From Alkalimarinus sediminis (lineage in GTDB: Bacteria > Pseudomonadota > Gammaproteobacteria > Pseudomonadales > Oleiphilaceae): 64,000 nt of DNA. The DNA is taken from the NCBI RefSeq assembly GCF_026427595.1, contig NZ_CP101527.1:3715001-3779000 (forward strand), written 5' to 3'. Positions 53,094 through 62,030 of the stretch are shown piece by piece (position 1 is the first letter of the stretch; every line of letters begins with the position of its first letter). A model generated the notes under the pieces. The model made no database searches, was not told where the DNA came from, and saw only the letters and a program-made list of their open reading frames with translations. The position numbers were made by a program, and so were the translations under genes.

Positions 53094-54050
53094 CTAAGCA
53101 ACACCCAACGCTCGTAGTAAGAATATCCCGGTGCTAACGGTTAATAGCGAGAGCACCGTTGATAACGCAATAATCGTCGCCGCCAGCTCTGCATTGCCCC
53201 TCATGGCCTTAGCCATCACAAAACTAGCGGTAGCAGTGGGGCTTGCGAACATCAAAAATAAAGTACCCAATGCTACCCCCTCAAACCCAGCTAGGTATGC
53301 GCCTAATGTAAATAGTAGTGGTAATCCAACTAGCTTTAGCGAAGTGGCTCCCAGTGCTAACCGGCTACTATCTTTAAGTGTTTTAAGGTTAATTGAACCA
53401 CCCACACAGAGTAACGCCAGCGGAAGCGTCATATTTGAAAAATACTCACCACTTTTCATAATGACCGCTGGCGGGGTCAGTTGCAGCAGATTCAGAACCA
53501 GCGCCAACATAATCGCGATAATTAATGGGTTTTTGATCATATCTGTGGCCATAGATGACCAGTTAAAACGCTGATCCTCGTTAAATGGCAGTGTCAGCGC
53601 AAAGACCGACAACACGTTATACAGCAGTGTTAAAAATGCCAGTAATATAGAGCCGACAGCCAACCCTTCTGCGCCATACATATTCATGCAAAGCGCTAAC
53701 CCGACGATCCCCATATTGCCCCTAAAGGCACCCTGAACAAAAACACCTCTATTCTCGGGCAACATTTTCATTGCCCCGCTAAGCCACCATGTACACAAAA
53801 AGCCCACTACCGTAGCCAGCATGGCATAAACCACCTGACGGGTATCAAATACTGATGATAGGTCAGACTCAATAATTTTAGTGAACAACAGCGCAGGCAG
53901 GGTAATAGTAAAAACCAACTTCGAACCGGCATGAATAAAGCTGTCCGTTAACCAATCGGTACGTCGTAAAAACCACCCCAAAAAAACGATAATAAAAATA
54001 GGCAGGGTCACATTGGAGGTGAAGATCAATAGATCTAAAAATGAAGACAA
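53094..54050 (-). CDS. AEC family transporter (auxin efflux carrier-like permease)
   Basis: 318 residues with about ten membrane helices (LPIFIIVFLGWFLRR, GAFRGNMGIVGLALCMNMYG, MLALVLNLLQLTPPAVI, MFASPTATASFVMAKAMRGN), the AEC/malonate transporter fold. Bacterial members usually move small carboxylates. Convergent with the glutamate-synthase-like gene, 6 bp apart. Confidence 0.88.
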   Translation of the reverse strand: MSSFLDLLIFTSNVTLPIFIIVFLGWFLRRTDWLTDSFIHAGSKLVFTITLPALLFTKIIESDLSSVFDTRQVVYAMLATVVGFLCTWWLSGAMKMLPENRGVFVQGAFRGNMGIVGLALCMNMYGAEGLAVGSILLAFLTLLYNVLSVFALTLPFNEDQRFNWSSMATDMIKNPLIIAIMLALVLNLLQLTPPAVIMKSGEYFSNMTLPLALLCVGGSINLKTLKDSSRLALGATSLKLVGLPLLFTLGAYLAGFEGVALGTLFLMFASPTATASFVMAKAMRGNAELAATIIALSTVLSLLTVSTGIFLLRALGVA

Positions 54051-54123
54051 AGGGGCCTCTCTAGTGATGTACAGACTAGGTAAGTATAGTTAACTATCAG
54101 AGCACAAAATACAGACTTGTAAA

Positions 54124-54138
54124 AGAGAGAACCTCTCT
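54124..54138 (-). terminator. Possible terminator of the FadL-MCE operon
   Basis: On the minus strand AGAGAG-GTT-CTCTCT forms a 6-bp stem followed directly by TTT. It lies about 53 nt past the stop of the last operon gene. Confidence 0.4.
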
Positions 54139-54190
54139 GACAATTCTAAAACTTTGGGCATTTGCCACAATAGGTTGCCTTATTTATAAA

Positions 54191-54766
54191 CTACAACTCG
54201 GCTAAAGCCTCTTCAGAGAGCTGTTTGAGTAATTCACTTTGCACAGCAACTGATTGTTCTATTGTACTGCCCGCTGGAAGGCTTTTTGAAAACAGCCCCG
54301 CAGAGACTACCTTGCGCCCTTTATCCATCCACGCCCATGAGGCCTCAAGTCTTGCCTGCCCATCTAGCGTTGCATCAAACCTCAGCACATCAACTCTAAG
54401 GTTATAGGCAGCTGCCGAGTTTGCTAGCCCCGAGTACTGTACATAGGTTTTGTCTGCACTTAATGAAGACAGGTTTTTTAGCAACGCAAGTTTAATTTCA
54501 CCTTCTAACCCTCCCCCCCACTGATCAAGCTTAGAGATATCATAGTGGTTAGCAGAGCGTGACGTCACAATGGAGCTGCGCTTTAGATAGTCGGCAACCG
54601 TCACGGGGCCCACCGCAATCAAATCTGCACTTAGGTCTATCTGGCGATGCGGTAATGGGGGAGCAGATAATAAGTAGAACTCACTTTCTGCTGAAGGTTT
54701 GGGAGCCGCACACCCCATTAACAAGGTCACCGTTATCATTAACCCAATCGCTTGTAATCGTTTCAT
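54191..54766 (-). CDS. PqiC-like lipoprotein of the MCE transporter
   Basis: 191 residues with lipobox LMGC (LMITVTLLMGCAAP). The segments SEFYLLSAPPLP, IAVGPVTVADYLKRSSIVTS and DQWGGGLEGEIKLALLKNLS are typical of PqiC/ABC auxiliary lipoproteins (DUF330). Such proteins sit at the inner leaflet of the outer membrane and receive lipid from the MCE protein. Last gene of the unit. Confidence 0.87.
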   Translation of the reverse strand: MKRLQAIGLMITVTLLMGCAAPKPSAESEFYLLSAPPLPHRQIDLSADLIAVGPVTVADYLKRSSIVTSRSANHYDISKLDQWGGGLEGEIKLALLKNLSSLSADKTYVQYSGLANSAAAYNLRVDVLRFDATLDGQARLEASWAWMDKGRKVVSAGLFSKSLPAGSTIEQSVAVQSELLKQLSEEALAEL

Positions 54767-54808
54767 AACTATCTCCTTGTATGGCGGCTTACAACTTCAA
54801 CCATAATA

Positions 54809-55810
54809 CTAACGCTGCTTACCGGTTAATATCGACTCAGGGTTACGCTGCAGTGTTTCTGCCAATTGTCGGACTTGCTCTGATGCTCGTTCGAACGATT
54901 GTAGCGTTTGAATAAGTGTAACACTCAGCTCTGAACCAGGCTGAACCAGGTTTTCATAAGTCGATAACGTCTTACTTGATTGCGCTAACAATTGATCCAG
55001 TTTCCTAAGAGAACTCGCTGCGCCTACCAATATCGGTTGACTGTTATTCGCCGCAACTGCCACCGAATCTGCCATCTTTTTTACGGCTCGAGTTGCGGAT
55101 AATAGCTCACCGGTAATTTCACTCTTCTCATTATCCAGTTTGCTCAGCAGGCTGTTCAAATGGTTCAGACTACCGGCAAGGTCACGCATAGAGTTTTTAA
55201 CCTCTGCAGAGTTCACAATATTATTCATGCCTTCTGCAACTGCCGCCAAATTGTTAGATATTTCCTTAATGGGCAGTCCGTCAAACTGCTCGACTAGTTT
55301 AGATAACGTTTCACCAAAGATTTCTATTTCACTGGGTACTGTCGGTACAACTATATAACCAGACTGACTGGGCGGTGCGTACCCGTCTTTATCTTCAAAA
55401 AACTCCAATTGAATCTGTAATCTGCCTGTCACTAAGTTTTCTTGCACCAACTGCGCTCTAACCCCTTGCTTGATGAGAGCCTTAAAAATCTCTTTACGAT
55501 CAGCACCAAACTTAAACAGGCTATTATCGGAGTGCTGCTGAACCACTACCCCTACGACTCGAATATTAATATTATTATCGCCTTCATAAAGGCTAATATT
55601 AATCGACTCAACCTCCCCAATGCGCACACCACGATAGGTGATCGAAGAGCCAACCCCCAACCCTTTAACCGAACCTGAAAACACCATTTCGATGCGGTCT
55701 TGCTGCTTGAACCAATCCCCCGAACCAAAGAGCAATATACCCACTACAGCACTCACAATAGCACCAATGGTAAATAGTCCAATCGCTCGTGCACTCACCT
55801 TCTGCGACAT
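54809..55810 (-). CDS. MlaD/MCE family periplasmic protein
   Basis: 333 residues. One N-terminal membrane helix (AIGLFTIGAIVSAVVGILLF) leads to a single MCE domain (IEMVFSGSVKGLGVGSSITYRGVRIGEVESI) and a long C-terminal coiled coil (EEISNNLAAVAEG through VQLAETLQRN). It should form a hexameric ring or tube that guides lipid across the periplasm. It is longer than E. coli MlaD (183 residues), because of the coiled-coil tail. Confidence 0.9.
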   Translation of the reverse strand: MSQKVSARAIGLFTIGAIVSAVVGILLFGSGDWFKQQDRIEMVFSGSVKGLGVGSSITYRGVRIGEVESINISLYEGDNNINIRVVGVVVQQHSDNSLFKFGADRKEIFKALIKQGVRAQLVQENLVTGRLQIQLEFFEDKDGYAPPSQSGYIVVPTVPSEIEIFGETLSKLVEQFDGLPIKEISNNLAAVAEGMNNIVNSAEVKNSMRDLAGSLNHLNSLLSKLDNEKSEITGELLSATRAVKKMADSVAVAANNSQPILVGAASSLRKLDQLLAQSSKTLSTYENLVQPGSELSVTLIQTLQSFERASEQVRQLAETLQRNPESILTGKQR

Positions 55811-55870
55811 AAAAAAACCTTCAGTTAGACAACATGCTTAAACGGGACGCTAAGTTTAGCTGACAAGTAG

Positions 55871-56638
55871 TTACGCATTCATCACCTCTCCTCGACGCAA
55901 AAACTGCTGTACTTTTGGATTTTCGCAATCCGTTAACAGTAAATTTGGGTTGCCGGTTGCCAGCATCGTTTGTGTCTCTGTATCCAAAAACACAGAGTTG
56001 TTACCGATTGAGAATATACTCGCCAGCTCATGGGTGACCATTACGATAGTAGACTTCATCGAGTCACTGAGTTCCAGAATAAGGTCATCCAATAACCTTG
56101 CACTCAACGGGTCAAGACCTGCTGACGGTTCATCAAAAAAAAGAATCTCAGGGTCTAGTGCAATAGCTCGCGCCAGTGCGGCTCTTTTAAGCATTCCACC
56201 ACTGATTTCAGCAGGGTAATAGGCCTCAAAACCGGCCAACCCGACCATAGAAAGCTTTAAACTAGCAAGCTCTGCCACCTCTTTAGGTGAAAGCTTGGTG
56301 TATAACTCAAGAGGCATGCCTACATTTTCGGCTAGGGTTAACGAGCTCACAAGCGCCCCAGCTTGGTATGAGACACCAAAGTGTTGCATCATGCGTTGGC
56401 GCTTGGACTCTGAAACCTGCCACAAGCTATCATTATTCACCCATATCTGCCCTTCTGCCGGTTGATATAGGCCGATCATATGTTTTAGTAGCGTACTTTT
56501 CCCGCAGCCACTGCCACCCATAATAATGAAGATATCATTGTTATTAACATCAAAATTGAGGTTTTGCTGAATCAATTTTTCGCCGTACCTTAGGGTAAGG
56601 TCGCGAACACGAATATGTGCTTGTGCTTGCGTCATCAT
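55871..56638 (-). CDS. MlaF-type ABC transporter ATP-binding protein
   Basis: 255 residues with Walker A GGSGCGKSTL, signature EISGGMLKRAALARAI and Walker B EILFFDEPSAGLDPL, then the switch His in MVTHELAS. It drives the MlaE-type permease encoded just before it with no gap. The GMLKR signature form is typical of the Mla/Ttg2 importer-type group. Confidence 0.92.
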   Translation of the reverse strand: MMTQAQAHIRVRDLTLRYGEKLIQQNLNFDVNNNDIFIIMGGSGCGKSTLLKHMIGLYQPAEGQIWVNNDSLWQVSESKRQRMMQHFGVSYQAGALVSSLTLAENVGMPLELYTKLSPKEVAELASLKLSMVGLAGFEAYYPAEISGGMLKRAALARAIALDPEILFFDEPSAGLDPLSARLLDDLILELSDSMKSTIVMVTHELASIFSIGNNSVFLDTETQTMLATGNPNLLLTDCENPKVQQFLRRGEVMNA

Positions 56639-57769
56639 TCAGATTCCAAAAACAGTTGTGACGATAGTCACTAGCGAGTCAAACACAATGATCAAGACTA
56701 TTCCCATCACCACAGCACTAGTGGTTGCCTGCCCTACAGCACTTGCGCTACGCCCCGAGTTCATCCCCATATAACAACCTGACAGTGCTACTAAGATGCC
56801 AAAGATCAAACTTTTTACTAACCCGATAAAGAAGTGAGTAAGGGGCACTGTTGCCATCATTTGTTCAAGATACATCGACCAGGTGAGATCAAGCATGAGA
56901 ATACTTACTAGCGCACCACCAAATACCCCCATCATATTGGCATATATCGTAAGTAGCGGCATCATCACAATCAACGCTAACAAACGAGGAAGTACCAGGT
57001 AATCAACAGGCGAAACCCCCATTGTTTTAAGCGCATCAATCTCCTCATTCACCTGCATACTGCCAAGTTGAGCGGCATAAGCAGCGCCTGTTCTTCCAGC
57101 CATAATAATCGCTGTCATCATAGGCGCCATCTCTCTTGCCATAGCAAGTCCAACAAGGCTAGCAACATAAATACTAGCGCCAAACTTCTCTAATTGTACC
57201 GACCCTACAAAGGCCAAAATCATACCAATGAGCACACTGATAAGAGTGACGATACCTAATGATGAAGGGCCAGTGTCGGTTAAGAAAATCAGCAAATCCT
57301 GACGCCTGAAAACAGCTTTGGCTTTGGCCAAACGACCTACTGCCATCAATGCTTCACCTAAAAACGTAATAAACGAGGTAAACTGATAAAAAGCCTCAAT
57401 AACAAACACCCCCACACTATCGATAGGGTTCTGTTTCATCGGCCGTTTGGCAACACCTTCCCGTTCTGGTACAGCTTCAGCTAATGCAATCAGCTTTATA
57501 ATTCCTTGCGGCAAGCCTGAAACATCAACCGCTATATCTTGCTCTTTGCAGAGGGCGTTAAGTGTTACTAAATAACAAATGAGAGAACTATCCCAACCGC
57601 CTAGCTGATTAGCATCCAACACGACATGACGGGTTTCAGGCTCAGAGGTAAGATGTGATAAGAAGTTTTCAGGGTTTTGCAGGCCAAAGGAGATACTCCA
57701 ATCCCCTTTGATCAGCACTCGAAGTGTATCTTTTTTATGGCGGTGAAAAGTGACGACTTCCTCTGTCAC
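56639..57769 (-). CDS. MlaE-type permease with N-terminal STAS (MlaB-like) domain
   Basis: 376 residues. Residues 1-110 form a STAS-like domain (LRVLIKGDWSISFGLQN, HVVLDANQLGGWDSSLICYLVTL), fused to a DUF140/MlaE permease (FIGLVKSLIFGILVALSGCYMGMNSGRSASAVGQATTSAVV, GAAYAAQLGSMQVNEEIDALKTMG). It thus combines MlaB and MlaE. Ends one base before the ATPase start, so the two are coupled. Confidence 0.92.
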   Translation of the reverse strand: MTEEVVTFHRHKKDTLRVLIKGDWSISFGLQNPENFLSHLTSEPETRHVVLDANQLGGWDSSLICYLVTLNALCKEQDIAVDVSGLPQGIIKLIALAEAVPEREGVAKRPMKQNPIDSVGVFVIEAFYQFTSFITFLGEALMAVGRLAKAKAVFRRQDLLIFLTDTGPSSLGIVTLISVLIGMILAFVGSVQLEKFGASIYVASLVGLAMAREMAPMMTAIIMAGRTGAAYAAQLGSMQVNEEIDALKTMGVSPVDYLVLPRLLALIVMMPLLTIYANMMGVFGGALVSILMLDLTWSMYLEQMMATVPLTHFFIGLVKSLIFGILVALSGCYMGMNSGRSASAVGQATTSAVVMGIVLIIVFDSLVTIVTTVFGI

Positions 57770-57787
57770 ATAACCCTCCAGGGATTA

Positions 57788-58102
57788 TTATGGGTCCAAA
57801 TAACGGGTAGCCGTTACTTTATAGCGATCTTCTGTCTGAGGTTCAAACGTGACCGTATACTGATAAAGTTTGTTACAGATTAACACCATCCATATTTCAG
57901 AGTTAAGATCTCTTTGATCAGGTGTTTTTTTTGACACTTCTATGTTGCACTGTTGGTCATCACCTCGCTGCAGTTGCCGGATCGCTTTAACGCCCCCTTG
58001 ATCTTTGTCTGCACGAGCTACCGTAGTCGATTCATAATGAGTAACCGAACTACAACCACTCAACACGAGCACCAGTGATAAAAGCACTATTTTAGACCAC
58101 AC
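57788..58102 (-). CDS. Small lipoprotein in the FadL-MCE operon
   Basis: 104 residues with lipobox LSGC (LVLVLSGCSSVTHYESTT). The rest is polar with two Cys (QQCNIEVSKK, VLICNKLYQYTV). GTG 58102 has AAGGAGAGG 5 nt upstream. No family recognised. Its place between the fadL-type gene and the permease suggests a role in the same pathway. Confidence 0.75.
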   Translation of the reverse strand: MWSKIVLLSLVLVLSGCSSVTHYESTTVARADKDQGGVKAIRQLQRGDDQQCNIEVSKKTPDQRDLNSEIWMVLICNKLYQYTVTFEPQTEDRYKVTATRYLDP

Positions 58103-58156
58103 GTTTACCTCTCCTTGTATTCTAATTACGCTAATGACAACGCTCGTTAGGTGTTG

Positions 58157-59608
58157 TTAAAACTTATAACCAAAACTCACACCAAAGACATAGAGCACTG
58201 CGTCTGAATCCATTTTAACGGAGTTACCGATCTTTGTACCACTAATACTCGCCAACTGCTCAATTTGTGCATCACCCAAAAACTCTAACGAGACATAACC
58301 ATGAATATCTAGCTGCTCATTAACTTGATAGATCGTCCCGAATGCTGTTTTGAAGATATCATCTACTGGAATATCTGCCATTCTATCAGCATCATCTACC
58401 GGTGATTCATCATAACTAAAGCCAAGTTGCAGGGTAGTTCTTTCATTTAACCCATACTCTCCGCCAATGGCATAACGGTTAGCATCTTTAAAGTTACGAT
58501 CAATTCTAATGGTATGGTAGCCATCGATACGAAGGTCTGTACTTTTAAACGAGTCAAAGAAAACACGCTCAAAATCCCAGTACAAATTGAGGTCATTGTT
58601 AACTCTATGAGAACCACTGATAATCAATCGTTCGGGCATATCCCAGGTTAGGGTTGTATGTTGTTTTTGGTAAGTTTCATTGGATAATAGCTGACCATTA
58701 ATAGTCGCACTGCCCTCAAAGGTGAAGTCGGTTAGGTAGTGGTAAGCAAGTCCAAGACGATGCCCTGGAGAAAACTCAAAGGTAGTACCTAGCGTAATTT
58801 CGGCACCAATATCATCACCTTCAAGGTCAACTGTTGTGCCTGTTGCTCCACCTGCATAACTCCGCAAAGCATCAATGTTTGCCACCGTTGATGCCGGGTC
58901 AATTCCAGCATCTTCAGCCGCAGTTCTATAACAGTCAAGTCTATCTCCCGGCCTAATAATGTCTCTGCACTGTCTATCAGACACTAACCCGGCAAATTCA
59001 ACCGCATTACTAAGGTCATCACCCACATTACCATTCAATGATGGCAGGTCTTGTTTCTGCTCAAACGAACCATGTAATACCCCCACCCCGACACCAAACG
59101 TCCACTGTTCATCCATACGCCATGAGATGGAGTTCATCAATTCAAGCACCTGAAGTTTGTTCTCGGTAATAATGGGTCTGGTTTTAAAGTTTGAGCCATA
59201 ATCCATACCGGCACCCGCTATCGCACCTAACCCGACCCCCCAGGTAAAATCATTATCCATCGGCCTAATGAGACCTATCGTAGGAATAGCAGCTATGGGC
59301 GAAACATTACTCTTGGCACAGTTGCCTTCTGCGGCACAATCCCATTGCTCATTCACTGACCAGTCGGGAACTACAAGACTAAAGTTACCGCCAATCTGCT
59401 TTTGACTCATTAACGACATCGCAGCCGGGTTGTTACTAATCGCTGCCGTACTATGGTCGTACACCGCAGAACCTGCGTTGGCAATGCCGGTTAAGTTTGA
59501 CGTTGGGTTTATCATAAAGCCAACGGCTATCGCATTTTGGGCTACTAAAATGGATGAAAGCGATGACCATAATAGTGTTCTGGGCAAAACGCGCGGAGAG
59601 AGAGACAT
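58157..59608 (-). CDS. FadL/OmpP1-type outer-membrane channel
   Basis: 483 residues with a signal peptide and a FadL-type N-terminus (GFMINPTSNLTGIANAGSAV, AAISNNPAAMSLM), which in FadL forms the hatch and NPA motif. Beta-barrel strands follow, ending in VLYVFGVSFGYKF with a terminal Phe. It should let hydrophobic compounds such as long-chain fatty acids or hydrocarbons cross the outer membrane. It is the first gene of a six-gene unit with an MCE transporter, spaced 54, 18, 0, 60 and 42 bp. AAAGG stands 9 nt before the ATG. Confidence 0.9.
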   Translation of the reverse strand: MSLSPRVLPRTLLWSSLSSILVAQNAIAVGFMINPTSNLTGIANAGSAVYDHSTAAISNNPAAMSLMSQKQIGGNFSLVVPDWSVNEQWDCAAEGNCAKSNVSPIAAIPTIGLIRPMDNDFTWGVGLGAIAGAGMDYGSNFKTRPIITENKLQVLELMNSISWRMDEQWTFGVGVGVLHGSFEQKQDLPSLNGNVGDDLSNAVEFAGLVSDRQCRDIIRPGDRLDCYRTAAEDAGIDPASTVANIDALRSYAGGATGTTVDLEGDDIGAEITLGTTFEFSPGHRLGLAYHYLTDFTFEGSATINGQLLSNETYQKQHTTLTWDMPERLIISGSHRVNNDLNLYWDFERVFFDSFKSTDLRIDGYHTIRIDRNFKDANRYAIGGEYGLNERTTLQLGFSYDESPVDDADRMADIPVDDIFKTAFGTIYQVNEQLDIHGYVSLEFLGDAQIEQLASISGTKIGNSVKMDSDAVLYVFGVSFGYKF

Positions 59609-59626
59609 AGTATTAAACCTTTTTAG

Positions 59627-59706
59627 TTATTAATGAGTACGGCTTTTATTATTAGCTAGTACTACTTTTTTACTTATTAATACTGCATTTTTTAATTATT
59701 AGTGCT
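59627..59706. repeat. Degenerate 22-25-bp direct repeats in the fadL-type leader
   Basis: TTATTA followed by a TAC/TGC-rich segment recurs at 59627, 59649, 59674 and 59696 immediately upstream of the porin gene. The spacing is close to two DNA turns. They could be binding sites for a regulator or just low-complexity AT sequence. Confidence 0.4.
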
Positions 59707-59789
59707 GCGGAGTAGTTCTACTGAATAGTCATGCAAGTATAGACCATATTTTTGGTTATATAACGAGCGAGAAAACGCTTTTCCCTCTC

Positions 59790-60869
59790 CTAATATAGAT
59801 CAAATTCAAGCGTTGCTTTTATCTCTCCATTTACTCGAATAGATAACTGGTGCACCCCTGGATAATGCTTACGGGTCGTCATCTGTCGAAACGAATGCTT
59901 TCGCTCAAAGGCTACCTCACGCTGATTAAAGTCTGACTCCGATACTTGAAAGACTTTAGGCGAGCGACGTCCATTTGCTTTCACATAATCAACGATGTAC
60001 TCGATTCGTAATTTGGATAAAGCCTCTCGTTGAGTTGATACTGTAAAACCGAACCTTAGATCATCACCAATCGAGAGCTTATCATTGCTGATAAGCAAAT
60101 CAGTCACGTTAACCGACGTGGCGTCTGCATAACCAAACAGTGCCATTGCCTCAGGGGTTGCCTGCTTTAATAACGTCCTACATCCATGTTTGATAATCCA
60201 ATCAGTATCGGGATGTTGCCCTATATGATCGCAGCACCATTTCAACACTACGTCTGGGTTGTCTTTGGCTATATCATTCAGATTATTAGCCACCGAACGC
60301 CTTACATAGAGTGATTCGTCTTGCTTTAGTTTATTTAGAATAGGCAATATTAACCGAGGGTCTTGTTTGAACTCAGGAAGCGCCATCGCCCAGGGTAATC
60401 GAGGTCTACAACCTTCACTCGCCAGACGTCGAACATGATAGTTTTCATGAGACGCCCAGCCCAGCATAACCTCCATCATCCTTGAAGGGTCGCGAATAAT
60501 CATCGGCCTGACCGCAAACTCTGAACTCGAATACTGCGTTAACGTTTCTAATGCTAAGACCGACAACTCCCAGTCATCTACACCAAACTGTTCGACATAA
60601 TCAGGAAAGAACATCCCTTCAAACCCGCCGAACCCCTGACTAACCTCTAGCAGCACAGCTATAGCCCTATCAAACGGCAACGACAGACACTCATGCATCA
60701 TCGCAGAAATATGTTTCATACGGGCCTTCAACTCTTTGTCTTCCCACTCGCTATCCATAACACGAGAGACAAATAGCTGTTTATCAAAAGCAGGCCATGA
60801 TGCCTGAATACTGCTGGCTAACCGCTCGATATAGTCTTGATTATATGCGTTTTTTAGTGGTTCGGGCAT
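59790..60869 (-). CDS. AlkD-like DNA alkylation repair / HEAT-repeat protein
   Basis: 359 residues from ATG 60869 (MPEPLKNAYNQDYIERLA), preferred to the in-frame start at 60926. It is built of HEAT-like helical repeats (IRDPSRMMEVMLGWASHENYHVRRLASEGCRPRLPW, ILNKLKQDESLYVRRSVANNLNDIAKDNP, WIIKHGCRTLLKQATPEAM), as in AlkD DNA glycosylases, followed by a beta-rich C-terminal domain (about 265-359). It may excise alkylated bases; AlkD-type proteins with this C-terminal part are common but little studied. Divergent from the next gene. Confidence 0.85.
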   Translation of the reverse strand: MPEPLKNAYNQDYIERLASSIQASWPAFDKQLFVSRVMDSEWEDKELKARMKHISAMMHECLSLPFDRAIAVLLEVSQGFGGFEGMFFPDYVEQFGVDDWELSVLALETLTQYSSSEFAVRPMIIRDPSRMMEVMLGWASHENYHVRRLASEGCRPRLPWAMALPEFKQDPRLILPILNKLKQDESLYVRRSVANNLNDIAKDNPDVVLKWCCDHIGQHPDTDWIIKHGCRTLLKQATPEAMALFGYADATSVNVTDLLISNDKLSIGDDLRFGFTVSTQREALSKLRIEYIVDYVKANGRRSPKVFQVSESDFNQREVAFERKHSFRQMTTRKHYPGVHQLSIRVNGEIKATLEFDLY

Positions 60870-60995
60870 GCGTTCGTCTCTTCTTAGCTGATCGTTTACA
60901 ATAACGGTTACACAAGTAACTGACAACGATATACCGGCTACCTGTGCAATAATAGAATCACTTTCTGAAAGCAGGCTTAAGTTTAGGATGACGCT

Positions 60996-61430
60996 GTGAA
61001 AAAAAAATCAAAACTATTACAGCCTAGAAAGCTCTCTTTATTGGGCGATTTTACGGGCAAACGTTGGCTAAAGATCATTCTAAGAACGCTCCATATATTG
61101 AGTATTATCGGGGTCGGAGGGGCCGTTCTATTTAATGTTCCATTTAGTCAGTGGGTTTGGTACTGGTATGCAGCGGTTGCAACGGGTGTTGCTATGGTCG
61201 CCATTGACGCACTGTCCAATTTTTTATGGTTGGTGCAGATCCGGGGCATCGTTATCTACATTAAGCTAGGCCTGTTGATGTTTCTGGGTGGCAATATGCT
61301 GGTTAACCAACTGGTTCTGATCACCATTATTATTATCTCGGCGATTATTTCTCATGCTCCCGGCGATATACGTTACTACTCTATCGTTCATCGACGCCGA
61401 ATTAACTCGTTTCACGATAGCAAAGGATAG
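60996..61430 (+). CDS. Integral membrane protein of unknown function
   Basis: 144 residues from GTG 60996 (AGGA 7 nt upstream). A basic N-terminus and four hydrophobic segments (LHILSIIGVGGAVLF, WYWYAAVATGVAMVAIDAL, GIVIYIKLGLLMFLG, LVLITIIIISAIIS). The order and conserved GGAVLF look like a small redox-associated membrane family, but I cannot name it. Confidence 0.68.
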   Translation: MKKKSKLLQPRKLSLLGDFTGKRWLKIILRTLHILSIIGVGGAVLFNVPFSQWVWYWYAAVATGVAMVAIDALSNFLWLVQIRGIVIYIKLGLLMFLGGNMLVNQLVLITIIIISAIISHAPGDIRYYSIVHRRRINSFHDSKG

Positions 61431-61484
61431 CCCCTTTAATCTGACGCCCAACTTATAAAAAACAAAGCATGTTATGAGAACCCT

Positions 61485-62030
61485 ATGCACTCCAGCTTAA
61501 TAGAACAGCACTTAGCCGAATTAGAACAATGCGCTACTCAGGGCAGTATTTTAGATTTAGCCTGTGGACAAGGGCGAAACGGTCTTTTTTTGGCTAATAA
61601 AGGGCTAGGTGTTACCTTTGCAGACCGCTCTGAGAACTCTCTCGATCAGGTTTCTCAGACGTTAAGCGCAATTGGCGGAAGCAGCCAACTCTGGCCCGTT
61701 GACCTTGAGCTCCCCGGCAAGAACCCTTTTGAAGGCACGCAATTCTCAGCCGCCTTGGTATTTCGTTACCTTTATCGACCTCTGATTCCTCAGTTAATGG
61801 AGGCTATTATCCCTGGAGGAATTGTCATCTATGAAACCTTCACACTCGAGAACAGGCAGTTCGGTCGCCCAAACAACCCACAGTTTTTACTTAAATCAGG
61901 CGAGCTAGAAGATTGGTTTAATGAGTGGGAAACGTTACACTACTTCGAAGGCGTTTTATCTGACCCTGACCGAGCGATTGCTCAAATAGTCTGCCGTAAA
62001 CCAATAACAAAAAAGAGTAGTTCTCATTGA
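61485..62030 (+). CDS. Class I SAM-dependent methyltransferase (TehB/UbiE-like)
   Basis: 181 residues with SAM motif I as ILDLACGQGRNGLFLA and a following acidic residue at the end of strand 2 (VTFADRS), then RYLYRPLIPQLMEAIIPGGIVIYETF. Cytosolic. Target unknown; TehB-like members methylate tellurite or small metabolites. Its stop overlaps the TTG start of the next gene by four bases. Confidence 0.85.
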   Translation: MHSSLIEQHLAELEQCATQGSILDLACGQGRNGLFLANKGLGVTFADRSENSLDQVSQTLSAIGGSSQLWPVDLELPGKNPFEGTQFSAALVFRYLYRPLIPQLMEAIIPGGIVIYETFTLENRQFGRPNNPQFLLKSGELEDWFNEWETLHYFEGVLSDPDRAIAQIVCRKPITKKSSSH

